Assembly (NCBI GenBank): GCA_937871155.1
Contig: CALMXV010000179.1
Location: forward strand, 1-6,602
Length of the DNA stretch: 6,602 nt
Reading direction: 5' to 3'
Source of the DNA: an uncultured Taibaiella sp.
Lineage (GTDB): Bacteria; Bacteroidota; Bacteroidia; Chitinophagales; Chitinophagaceae
The notes beneath the pieces are model-generated. The model saw nothing but the letters and a program-made list of their open reading frames with translations, had not been told where the DNA came from and searched no databases. Positions 1-5,719 of this stretch are shown one piece after another. Both the position numbers and the translations under genes were made by a program. Numbering within the stretch: position 1 is the first letter of the stretch; each line of letters begins with the position of its first letter.

Positions 1-1003
1 ATTCTTTCATTAGACGATCACGAATGTTTCGGCTGGTAACAAACTTGCCTTCTTTACCAAAAAACGGTGAGTTGTTGATAGAGAACTGCATATTCATCGT
101 CGGCTCGTCAATAGGAATATTCGTCAGAGCTTCCGGGGCTTCAAAATCACAAATAGTTTCACCAATTTGGAAATCTTCTATACCTACTACGGCACAAATA
201 TCTCCTGCTGCAACTGAGGTTACTTTCTTTTTGCCCATTCCTTCAAACACATACAACTCTTTCACTTTGCCTTTCACGAAACCACCATCCAACTTAGCTA
301 GTTGAATATTTTGTCCTTCGTTAATCGTACCACGTGTTACTTTACCAATAGCGATTCTACCTAAGAACGAAGAATAGTCAAGAGAAGTAATTTGCATTTG
401 TAAGTTACCTTCAGGTATTACAGGAGTCGGTACTTTCTCCAAAATCATATCCAACAATGGAGTGATGTCTTCCGTAGGCGTCAATGAAGTGTTGAACCAA
501 CCTTGTTTAGAAGAGCCATAAACTGTTGGAAAATCTAATTGCTCTTCGTTTGCATCTAGCTGGAAGAACAATTCAAAAACTGCATCATGTACTTCATCAG
601 GACGACAGTTAGGTTTATCTACTTTGTTGATTACTACAATTGGGCGCAAGCCTAAAGCCAATGCTTTTTGCAATACAAAACGTGTTTGCGGCATCGGTCC
701 TTCAAAGGCATCAACTAACAACAATACACCATCAGCCATTTTAAGTACACGCTCTACCTCACCACCAAAATCGGCGTGGCCTGGAGTATCAATAACGTTT
801 ATCTTAACGTCTTTGTAGGAAACAGAAATATTTTTAGCAAGAATGGTGATCCCTCTTTCACGTTCCAAGTCATTATTGTCCATCAACAACTCTCCGGTTT
901 CTTGATTCTCACGAAATACTTTAGTAGCATGAATTATCTTATCTACTAATGTAGTTTTTCCATGGTCAACGTGTGCAATAATGGCGATGTTTCTTAAATT
1001 CAT
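1..1003 (-). CDS. typA: Translational GTPase TypA/BipA, N-terminal part (3' end cut by window edge)
   Basis: This is a ribosome-associated GTPase of the EF-G/LepA class. In characterised bacteria it acts in the cytoplasm in 50S subunit assembly and stress or low-temperature adaptation. Translating from the ATG at 1003 gives 334 codons without a stop, reaching the window edge. The family is usually about 600 residues, so a little over half is present. GTPase motifs are intact: P-loop AHVDHGKTT (10-18), switch I RGITI (50-54), DTPGHADFGG (72-81), NKVD (126-129) and a G5-like YGSSKQGW (162-169). A beta-barrel domain II follows (about 200-290), then the start of an EF-G III-like domain (from about 300) ending at the FVTSRNIRDRLMKE region typical of BipA. 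The start places the P-loop ten residues in, as usual for the family. The leader is A-rich with no Shine-Dalgarno sequence, normal for Bacteroidota. The gene lies downstream of trigger factor but is separated from it by a terminator and its own candidate promoter. LepA and EF-G are unlikely because the motif context matches BipA throughout. Confidence 0.96.
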   Translation of the reverse strand, partial: MNLRNIAIIAHVDHGKTTLVDKIIHATKVFRENQETGELLMDNNDLERERGITILAKNISVSYKDVKINVIDTPGHADFGGEVERVLKMADGVLLLVDAFEGPMPQTRFVLQKALALGLRPIVVINKVDKPNCRPDEVHDAVFELFFQLDANEEQLDFPTVYGSSKQGWFNTSLTPTEDITPLLDMILEKVPTPVIPEGNLQMQITSLDYSSFLGRIAIGKVTRGTINEGQNIQLAKLDGGFVKGKVKELYVFEGMGKKKVTSVAAGDICAVVGIEDFQIGETICDFEAPEALTNIPIDEPTMNMQFSINNSPFFGKEGKFVTSRNIRDRLMKE

Positions 1004-1047
1004 ATAAGTTTTTGTTTCTTCAAAAATCACATTGATCTAATGCTTGT

Positions 1048-1080
1048 CTTTGCGAAGAAATATTTTTTTGAGGCGCAAAG
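1048..1080 (-). repeat. Short inverted repeat in the typA leader, overlapping the -7 element
   Basis: The arms CTTTGCG (1048-1054) and CGCAAAG (1074-1080) are perfect 7-nt inverted repeats separated by 19 nt. The upstream arm, in the sense of transcription, overlaps the TTTG of the proposed typA -7 element. It could be an operator-like symmetric site or chance in a low-complexity region. The loop is too long and A/T-rich for a strong RNA hairpin, and there is no U-tract, so it is not a terminator. Confidence 0.25.
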
Positions 1081-1083
1081 GTA
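1076..1083 (-). promoter_or_regulatory. Candidate Bacteroidota -7 promoter element for typA
   Basis: Read on the minus strand this is TACCTTTG, a full match to the Bacteroidota -7 consensus TAnnTTTG. It lies 72 nt upstream of the typA start and beyond the trigger factor terminator, where a typA promoter is expected. No convincing TTTG -33 element is seen at the usual spacing; a TTAG lies about 21 nt upstream. The same octamer precedes the tRNA-Leu gene in this window, which supports the call. It would give a typA leader of roughly 65 nt. Confidence 0.5.
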
Positions 1084-1172
1084 AGAGAAATATATCAGTT
1101 GTAGCTAATTTGTTTTCACAATTTCCCATCCTACTGTACTTCAGAAATTATCCAACTTTTGAAACGACCTCC

Positions 1173-1212
1173 TATAAAAGCAAAACAGACGATCCTTTTG
1201 AGATAGTCTGTT
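1173..1212 (-). terminator. Rho-independent terminator after trigger factor
   Basis: On the minus strand, 42 nt after the trigger factor stop, AACAGAC (1212-1206) pairs with GTCTGTT (1190-1184). One mismatch and three more pairs (ATC/GAT) close a 7-nt loop. A T-rich tract TTTTGCTTTTATA follows immediately, as expected for intrinsic termination in the minus direction. It separates trigger factor from typA transcriptionally. Confidence 0.75.
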
Positions 1213-1254
1213 ATGTTATATTGTTGAACTTGCTTTTAAAAAGTTCTGTTTCTA

Positions 1255-2643
1255 TTAATGATGATGGTGCATATCGTGTGCATTCGCTAACTTGAAAAAC
1301 TCTTCTTCGTTAATAGATTGTTCCTTCACATCAAATTTAGTTTCTAGCCATTGGAACAACTTATCGAACATCATTCGGCGATAGGTTTCTTCCATAGTTT
1401 TTTCATCTTTCATCACTTTTTGCATATAGCTATCCAACCATGGTGCTGTTTCTTCTGCTTCCTCACCGGCTTTCATACCAAAATAAGATAATACACGTCC
1501 TTTTAATTCGTCTAACACATTTTCTTTGGTTACTTGAATACCATTGTCCAATATAAGTTTATCGGAGATAAGTGTCCAACGAAGTTGATGGTCAAATGAA
1601 GGGAATTCTTTTTCTACTTCTGCTTCACTACGTGGTTTTTCTTGACCTTCTTTCATCCAACGTTTTAAGAAAGTAACCGGCAATTCTATTTGAGTACCGT
1701 GTACCAACAATTCATACATTTCGTTTTGCAAACGCTCTTTACCAATACGGTCATACTCTTTAGACAACTCACCTTTTAGTTTTTCAGTAAAAGTAGCTTC
1801 GTCTTTAATGTCATCATTGGGAAAAACTTGAGCATATAACTCAGCATCCAAATCACGAACTTGTAATAAACCTACTTTAGTAATAGTCAATTTGAAATAA
1901 TTGTCTGCAGCAGTTACCTCTTGTTTTAATGCTTCTTTTATGAAAGTAGAAAGTGCCTCTCCGGTTGCTATTTCAGAAGGTTTAAAAACAATTGAATCTT
2001 CTGCTTTTTTCCCCATCAGTTTTTCTACTAAAGCTTCTGGAAGTCTTTCCATTAGTACCGTATCTTCTACTTTAGTGCTGTCAGCGAATATGTTTCCGGC
2101 TTCATCGCAAGCTTCATAAGTAGCATAAAGGATATCTTCTTTAGAATCAATGGCTTCTTTATCTTCTACTTTACCATAACGGCGGCGAATACGATCGGTT
2201 TCATCTGATAACATTTTATCAGATACTTCGATCTTATAAGCGGTCAATTTTGCATTATTCGCTAGTGGTGTAATTTCAAAATCAGGCTTTAGACCAATTT
2301 CAAAATCAAAATTAGCGTCAGCAGGATTGTTCATATCCAATTTAAAAGACTCGTTTAACGGCAATGCTAATGGCTGCGCAAAAATGTTCAGCTTTTCATT
2401 GATTAAATACTCTTCTAATTGTTTGCTTGCAGAACGAAAGATTTCTTCGCCAAAAATAGATTGGCCGTACATCTTACGCACCATTCCTGAAGGCACCATT
2501 CCTTTACGGAAGCCTGGTACATTCGCTTGTTTGGCATATTGCTTTAATGATTTTTCAAAAGAAGGCATGTAGTCTTCTTTTGTCAACTTTACGGTTATTT
2601 TATCATGTAGTGTGCCGATATTCTCTCTTGTTACCGTTGCCAT
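1255..2643 (-). CDS. tig: Trigger factor, ribosome-associated chaperone with degenerate PPIase domain
   Basis: Trigger factor binds ribosomal protein uL23 at the exit tunnel and shields nascent chains. The product is 462 residues, slightly longer than the E. coli protein (432). The N-terminal ribosome-binding domain (about 1-115) carries the signature NVPGFRKGMVP (41-51). The middle segment (about 165-258) sits where the FKBP prolyl isomerase domain belongs. It keeps the general pattern (an AGNIF strand, then MGKKAEDS), but the GxEFEGG and MIPGFExGI segments that build the active site are replaced by AGNIFADS and RLPEALVEKLMG, so isomerase activity is doubtful. A helical C-terminal substrate-binding domain (about 262-450) follows. 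The protein ends HDMHHHH, a natural histidine-rich tail. I chose the ATG at 2643 because it starts the conserved domain directly. The open frame continues to an ATG at 2754, but that extension runs through the terminator and tRNA-Leu. The leader is A/T-rich without a Shine-Dalgarno sequence. Confidence 0.94.
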   Translation of the reverse strand: MATVTRENIGTLHDKITVKLTKEDYMPSFEKSLKQYAKQANVPGFRKGMVPSGMVRKMYGQSIFGEEIFRSASKQLEEYLINEKLNIFAQPLALPLNESFKLDMNNPADANFDFEIGLKPDFEITPLANNAKLTAYKIEVSDKMLSDETDRIRRRYGKVEDKEAIDSKEDILYATYEACDEAGNIFADSTKVEDTVLMERLPEALVEKLMGKKAEDSIVFKPSEIATGEALSTFIKEALKQEVTAADNYFKLTITKVGLLQVRDLDAELYAQVFPNDDIKDEATFTEKLKGELSKEYDRIGKERLQNEMYELLVHGTQIELPVTFLKRWMKEGQEKPRSEAEVEKEFPSFDHQLRWTLISDKLILDNGIQVTKENVLDELKGRVLSYFGMKAGEEAEETAPWLDSYMQKVMKDEKTMEETYRRMMFDKLFQWLETKFDVKEQSINEEEFFKLANAHDMHHHH

Positions 2644-2665
2644 TACTATAAAAATTGTTTTGGTT

Positions 2666-2705
2666 TTAAAATATAAAACAGTCCTGCTTTTGTGCAGCAG
2701 GACTG
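2666..2705 (-). terminator. Rho-independent terminator between tRNA-Leu and trigger factor
   Basis: On the minus strand, CAGTCCTGCT (2705-2696) pairs perfectly with AGCAGGACTG (2688-2679) around a 7-nt loop, GCACAAA. This 10-bp stem is followed by TTTTATATTTT, a good U-tract. It begins about 10 nt after the tRNA 3' end and finishes about 22 nt before the trigger factor ATG. It most likely ends the tRNA transcript. Because trigger factor follows so closely, it may also act as a leaky terminator or attenuator for that gene. In the plus direction there is no T-tract after the stem, so the orientation is clear. Confidence 0.8.
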
Positions 2706-2715
2706 AGCTAAACTG

Positions 2716-2797
2716 TGCGGGTGGAGGGACTCGAACCCCCATGCCTCGCGGCACTAGATCCTAAGTCTAGCGTGTCTACCAATTTCACCACACCCGC
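2716..2797 (-). tRNA. tRNA-Leu, anticodon UAG
   Basis: The 82-nt sequence folds as a class II tRNA. The acceptor stem GCGGGTG (2797-2791) pairs with CACCCGC (2723-2717), and the discriminator base is A (2716), as in leucine tRNAs. The D-arm contains TTGGTAGAC. The anticodon stem CTAGA/TCTAG encloses loop CTTAGGA, giving anticodon UAG, which reads CUA and wobble CUN codons. The long variable arm TGCC-GCGA-GGCA is diagnostic of Leu/Ser/Tyr tRNAs. The T-arm is GGGGG-TTCGAGT-CCCTC with one G-U pair. The 3' CCA is not encoded (CAG follows), so it must be added after transcription. A promoter-like element lies 10 nt upstream and a strong terminator lies just downstream, so the gene appears to be its own transcription unit. 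Confidence 0.97.
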
Positions 2798-2807
2798 CAA
2801 AGGATGG

Positions 2808-2815
2808 CAAAGGTA
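2808..2815 (-). promoter_or_regulatory. Candidate Bacteroidota -7 promoter element for tRNA-Leu
   Basis: On the minus strand this reads TACCTTTG, matching TAnnTTTG, and ends 10 nt before the mature tRNA 5' end. That spacing would start transcription very close to the tRNA. No TTTG is found at the ideal distance upstream: the nearest TTTG, at 2851-2848, is about 32 nt away, which is too far. The 81 bp between terC and the tRNA otherwise holds only A/T-rich sequence. Confidence 0.55.
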
Positions 2816-2878
2816 AATTCTTTTTTCATTTCAGTAAATTTTATTTTCAAATTTTTAGAATTTTTTTGAAAGCCTTTA

Positions 2879-3751
2879 CTAGCGTGCTTCTTGCGCCTCT
2901 CCTTCCATATGTTTTTTAGGAAAATTAAATAGTATAGAAGTGAGTACAGGCACAAAGAAAATAGCCAAACACAGACCCGAAGTAATATAATCTCCCCATA
3001 TTATCGGGTGTTCTCCAAGAGGCAAATCCTTCCCTTGAGACAATAAACAAGGCTGTGGACCTTCCATAAAAATTGCAAAACTGGAACAGGGGTGAAAATG
3101 TGCCACTACTGAAAGTATAAGCTTTAATCCTAAAATTGCAATGACCAAATATGCACAAGTGGATAAAAATGGATAACGCTCCATAAGCTTTACAAAACCT
3201 TGCGCCACAAAACGCATCGCAAGAATACCAATAAAGACACCCAACCAAATTAGTATAATGTTCTTGGTATAAGCATTTGCTGCTATAACATTATCAATCG
3301 AAAAGGCTAAGTCCATTAACTCCACTAAAGCAATGGTAGCCCAAAACGGTCCTAAAAGCCCTAAGGTCTTTCGATAGAGCCAACTTCGTTCCTTTGCTTG
3401 TAGTTCTTCGTCAATGGTATGATGTACTTTTTCTTTATTGGTAAAGAAAAAATGCTTGATGGCTAAAATGAGTAAGTATAAACCTCCTATTGGTTTAAAC
3501 CACCAAATTTCAATTAGCATTGAAGCAAAAAGAAGACAGATACCTCTAAAAACATAAGCGCCAATAATACCATACTTCAAAGCCTTCTTGCGTTGGTCTT
3601 TTGGAAGGTCTAATACCATAGTTGCTAATACTGCTGCATTATCTACAGAAAGTAGGCTTTCTATAAGCACGAGATTCAATACTATTAATAAAGCCGGTAA
3701 GGGGTTATTAATTATTTGCTCGTATAGCTCATAGAAGTGTGTTTCTATCAT
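2879..3751 (-). CDS. TerC/YkoY-family integral membrane protein, probable Mn2+ exporter
   Basis: The product is a 290-residue inner-membrane protein of the TerC family. Bacillus relatives YkoY/YceF (MeeY/MeeF) export Mn2+ and help load metal into secreted enzymes; other members are linked to tellurite resistance or, as E. coli Alx, to Mn2+ and pH. Both halves carry the acidic intramembrane motif: ESLLSVDNA (31-39) and VELMDLAFSIDN (143-154). The stretch DQRKKALKYGIIGAYVFRG (52-70) also resembles the YkoY/YceF branch. About seven hydrophobic segments are visible (roughly 18-34, 60-81, 86-104, 132-156, 164-184, 195-217, 254-277). Positive residues put the 104-130 loop and the C-terminus inside. 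That would place the 217-253 loop, with Cys222 and Cys235 and several His, in the periplasm. The ATG at 3751 starts 51 nt after the peptidase stop and has a promoter-like element upstream. No clear terminator follows the stop. Family assignment is firm; the transported ion is inferred. Confidence 0.9.
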   Translation of the reverse strand: MIETHFYELYEQIINNPLPALLIVLNLVLIESLLSVDNAAVLATMVLDLPKDQRKKALKYGIIGAYVFRGICLLFASMLIEIWWFKPIGGLYLLILAIKHFFFTNKEKVHHTIDEELQAKERSWLYRKTLGLLGPFWATIALVELMDLAFSIDNVIAANAYTKNIILIWLGVFIGILAMRFVAQGFVKLMERYPFLSTCAYLVIAILGLKLILSVVAHFHPCSSFAIFMEGPQPCLLSQGKDLPLGEHPIIWGDYITSGLCLAIFFVPVLTSILFNFPKKHMEGEAQEAR

Positions 3752-3770
3752 TCGGCGTAAAATTAATCTT

Positions 3771-3800
3771 CAAAAGTAGCTTCAATCTCTGTTAACTAAA
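3771..3800 (-). promoter_or_regulatory. Candidate promoter for the TerC-family gene
   Basis: On the minus strand TACTTTTG (3778-3771) matches the Bacteroidota -7 form TAnnTTTG. A near-consensus -33 element TTTA (3800-3797) lies 18 nt upstream, within the usual range. The -7 box is 19 nt before the ATG at 3751, giving a short leader. The -33 box sits just after the peptidase stop codon. No terminator hairpin is visible between peptidase and terC, so read-through from the peptidase operon is also possible. Confidence 0.45.
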
Positions 3801-3802
3801 GC

Positions 3803-5719
3803 TTATTTACTCAAAAGATAAGTGCTTGTATGTTCTTTATTAATTACTCTAAGTATATAAATCCCTTTTGCAAGGTGAATAGCAGGTATTGTTTGCGCAC
3901 TATTTCCAGCATGGTTGCTCCATAATACTTGCCCATTCATATTAACAAGTATTAAGTTGCTCAACGGCATTATTCCGGTGATATTCCAACTGTCTAGTGC
4001 TGGATTAGGGAATATGTGAACCGCCTCTTGAAAGATATTGTCAACACTTAGAGTCGGGTCTTGTGTGATGGTACCTAATTTATTGACGATATGATTCTCC
4101 GGGTCAATGGTCATTCCTGTCATTGTTTGATTCCAATGTAGCTGAAAGGTTTCTCCACTAAATGTATGATTCACTCGTATCGTGGTATCTCCTTGTGTTG
4201 TATTCAATCGAATCTCAACCGGTAGTTTGAAAAAAGGAACTGAATTGGGTCGGCTAGTCGTTTGAAACAAGCGGAAAGTTATGTCTCCATTGGCTTGCTG
4301 AGCCCATTTGGCTGTATAGATTGGATAGCCTTCTCCTTTATACCATTGATGGAAAAACGTATCTAGTGGCACGCCAGATAGCTGTGTAGCAAGGGCTTTA
4401 AGGTCTTTGGTACTTGCAGTCGCCCCTCCAAATTGTTGTTGATAATTTCGCATGACGCTCACAAAAATGCTATCGTTATTAATCATATAACGAAGCATAT
4501 GGCAAAGAGAGGCTCCTTTGCTATAGGTAAGTCGGCTATCATAAATACGAAATTCATTTGTCGTATCGTTTACCCATACAGAACCAGCAATGCCTCCCAT
4601 AGCTTGGTTGAAAAACTGAGTTCTTAGAGCCGCAGCAGCTAACTTCCCTTTAAAATGTTCCGCATAAATATGTTCTGCATAAGTAGCCCAACCTTCATTC
4701 AGCCACATATCTTCCAAGCTATTACAAGTAACATGATTGCCCCACCATTGATGTGCTAGCTCATGGGCTATTAATCCCATATCCAAAGAACCTAAGGATA
4801 CCATAGTTTGATTTTCCATACCTCCTCCCAAAGGCGCTTGGCAAATGCCAAATTTCTCGTTTGCGAAAGGATATTTTCCGAATAGCAAGGAAAAATAATT
4901 GATGAGATTGGCTATTGAATCCAACTCATCTTTATGTTGTTTCAGTATAGAGGTATCTTGATAAATAAAGTTTTGAATTATCATGGAATCTCCATTGGGG
5001 AAATGCATATAATAACTGTACTCATCATAAGGGGCTACTGCAAACGATAGTAAATAATAGTCAACCATATTTCGATGGGACCATTCAAATCTATTTTCAG
5101 AAGATGAAATAGGAGTTACGTTTTGAAGCAACCCATTACTTGCAACCTTAAGTCCGGAAGGAACGGTAACCCAAATATCAGCAGAGTCAATTTTATCTGA
5201 TAGTGATTGTTTGCAAGGCCACCAATCTTTGGAATGATAAGCAGCACTAACGGTATGTGTTACTTGCACCGAAGAGGTTATATCAATAGCGTTCAACAGA
5301 CCATTACTAAAAAAACCCGTCCCTCCTGTAGGTTGCCCTTGATACCATACTTCGGCTATCATCTGGCTGTGTTGTGGTAAAGGGGATGATAGGTTTACTT
5401 TGCATATAGCCCCATTGCGTTGAACTGAAACCATTGCACCATTTACTTTACAGGAATCTATGGTGAGTTGATTACTTAATTCAAAAGCATACACACTCAT
5501 AGAAGCTGCTGTCACCTCTGCTTTTGTAGTTGCAAAACCGATAATAGCCGTAGAAGTGTTGGTAGCTTTTAAATCCAGTTTTACAAAATGAACGTTGTAG
5601 TCGTCTTCTTCCGGTGTAGCTATAGTGTTTTTCGATTTTATTTCTTCATTTGCGATAGTTAAGTAGGGAAAGATTAGCATCCAACAAAAAGCAGTTTTTG
5701 AGACAAGTGATTTTATCAT
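3803..5719 (-). CDS. Secreted M1-family metallopeptidase (gluzincin) with T9SS C-terminal sorting domain
   Basis: This is a 638-residue zinc aminopeptidase-like protein, probably removing N-terminal residues from peptides outside the cell. A signal peptide is evident (about 1-23, cut near TIA/NEE). The M1 N-terminal beta domain (about 40-230) includes the family segment WWPCKQSLSDK (166-176). The catalytic domain has the exopeptidase motif GGMEN (299-303), the zinc site HELAH (His319, Glu320, His323) with third ligand Glu342 in WLNEGWATY (HExxH-18-E), and the transition-state Tyr399 in SRLTYSKGA. All key residues are present, so it should be active. After a short beta region (about 465-550) comes a T9SS type A sorting domain (about 565-638) with HIFPNPALDSWNI, a middle NMNGQVLW strand and LAKGIYILRV. 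This implies outer-membrane translocation and release or surface anchoring. The start overlaps the stop of the upstream paralogue (ATGA), suggesting coupled translation. Substrate specificity cannot be read from the sequence. Confidence 0.93.
   Translation of the reverse strand: MIKSLVSKTAFCWMLIFPYLTIANEEIKSKNTIATPEEDDYNVHFVKLDLKATNTSTAIIGFATTKAEVTAASMSVYAFELSNQLTIDSCKVNGAMVSVQRNGAICKVNLSSPLPQHSQMIAEVWYQGQPTGGTGFFSNGLLNAIDITSSVQVTHTVSAAYHSKDWWPCKQSLSDKIDSADIWVTVPSGLKVASNGLLQNVTPISSSENRFEWSHRNMVDYYLLSFAVAPYDEYSYYMHFPNGDSMIIQNFIYQDTSILKQHKDELDSIANLINYFSLLFGKYPFANEKFGICQAPLGGGMENQTMVSLGSLDMGLIAHELAHQWWGNHVTCNSLEDMWLNEGWATYAEHIYAEHFKGKLAAAALRTQFFNQAMGGIAGSVWVNDTTNEFRIYDSRLTYSKGASLCHMLRYMINNDSIFVSVMRNYQQQFGGATASTKDLKALATQLSGVPLDTFFHQWYKGEGYPIYTAKWAQQANGDITFRLFQTTSRPNSVPFFKLPVEIRLNTTQGDTTIRVNHTFSGETFQLHWNQTMTGMTIDPENHIVNKLGTITQDPTLSVDNIFQEAVHIFPNPALDSWNITGIMPLSNLILVNMNGQVLWSNHAGNSAQTIPAIHLAKGIYILRVINKEHTSTYLLSK
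5716..5719 (-). other. ATGA stop/start overlap linking the two peptidase genes
   Basis: On the minus strand the start ATG of the downstream peptidase (5719-5717) and the stop TGA of the upstream one (5718-5716) share bases within ATGA. The signal peptide of the downstream product begins exactly here, which supports this start. The arrangement suggests one mRNA and termination-reinitiation coupling; no Shine-Dalgarno sequence precedes it. Confidence 0.85.

Noticed and set aside
1255..1281. The trigger factor histidine tail as a cloning-vector tag
   Set aside because: It has four consecutive His preceded by HDM, continues naturally from the native frame, and the flanking sequence is chromosomal with a native terminator downstream.
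1044..1295. Plus-strand open frame of 83 codons in the tig-typA gap
   Set aside because: It runs through the trigger factor terminator and the typA promoter region, has no recognisable domain and ends inside trigger factor. The other plus-strand frames in the window are likewise antisense shadows of the genes called.
2644..2754. N-terminal extension of trigger factor to an upstream ATG at 2754
   Set aside because: The 37 extra codons run through tRNA-Leu and its terminator. The family N-terminus begins at the ATG at 2643.
2847..2871. A/T-rich inverted repeat TTCAAA...TTTGAA after the terC stop, considered as a terminator
   Set aside because: The stem would be only A/T pairs and short, with no distinct U-tract. 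It is not distinguishable from the low-complexity background.
2925..3248. Minus-strand 107-codon open frame inside the terC gene
   Set aside because: It lies in another frame of a well-conserved membrane protein gene and has no independent support.
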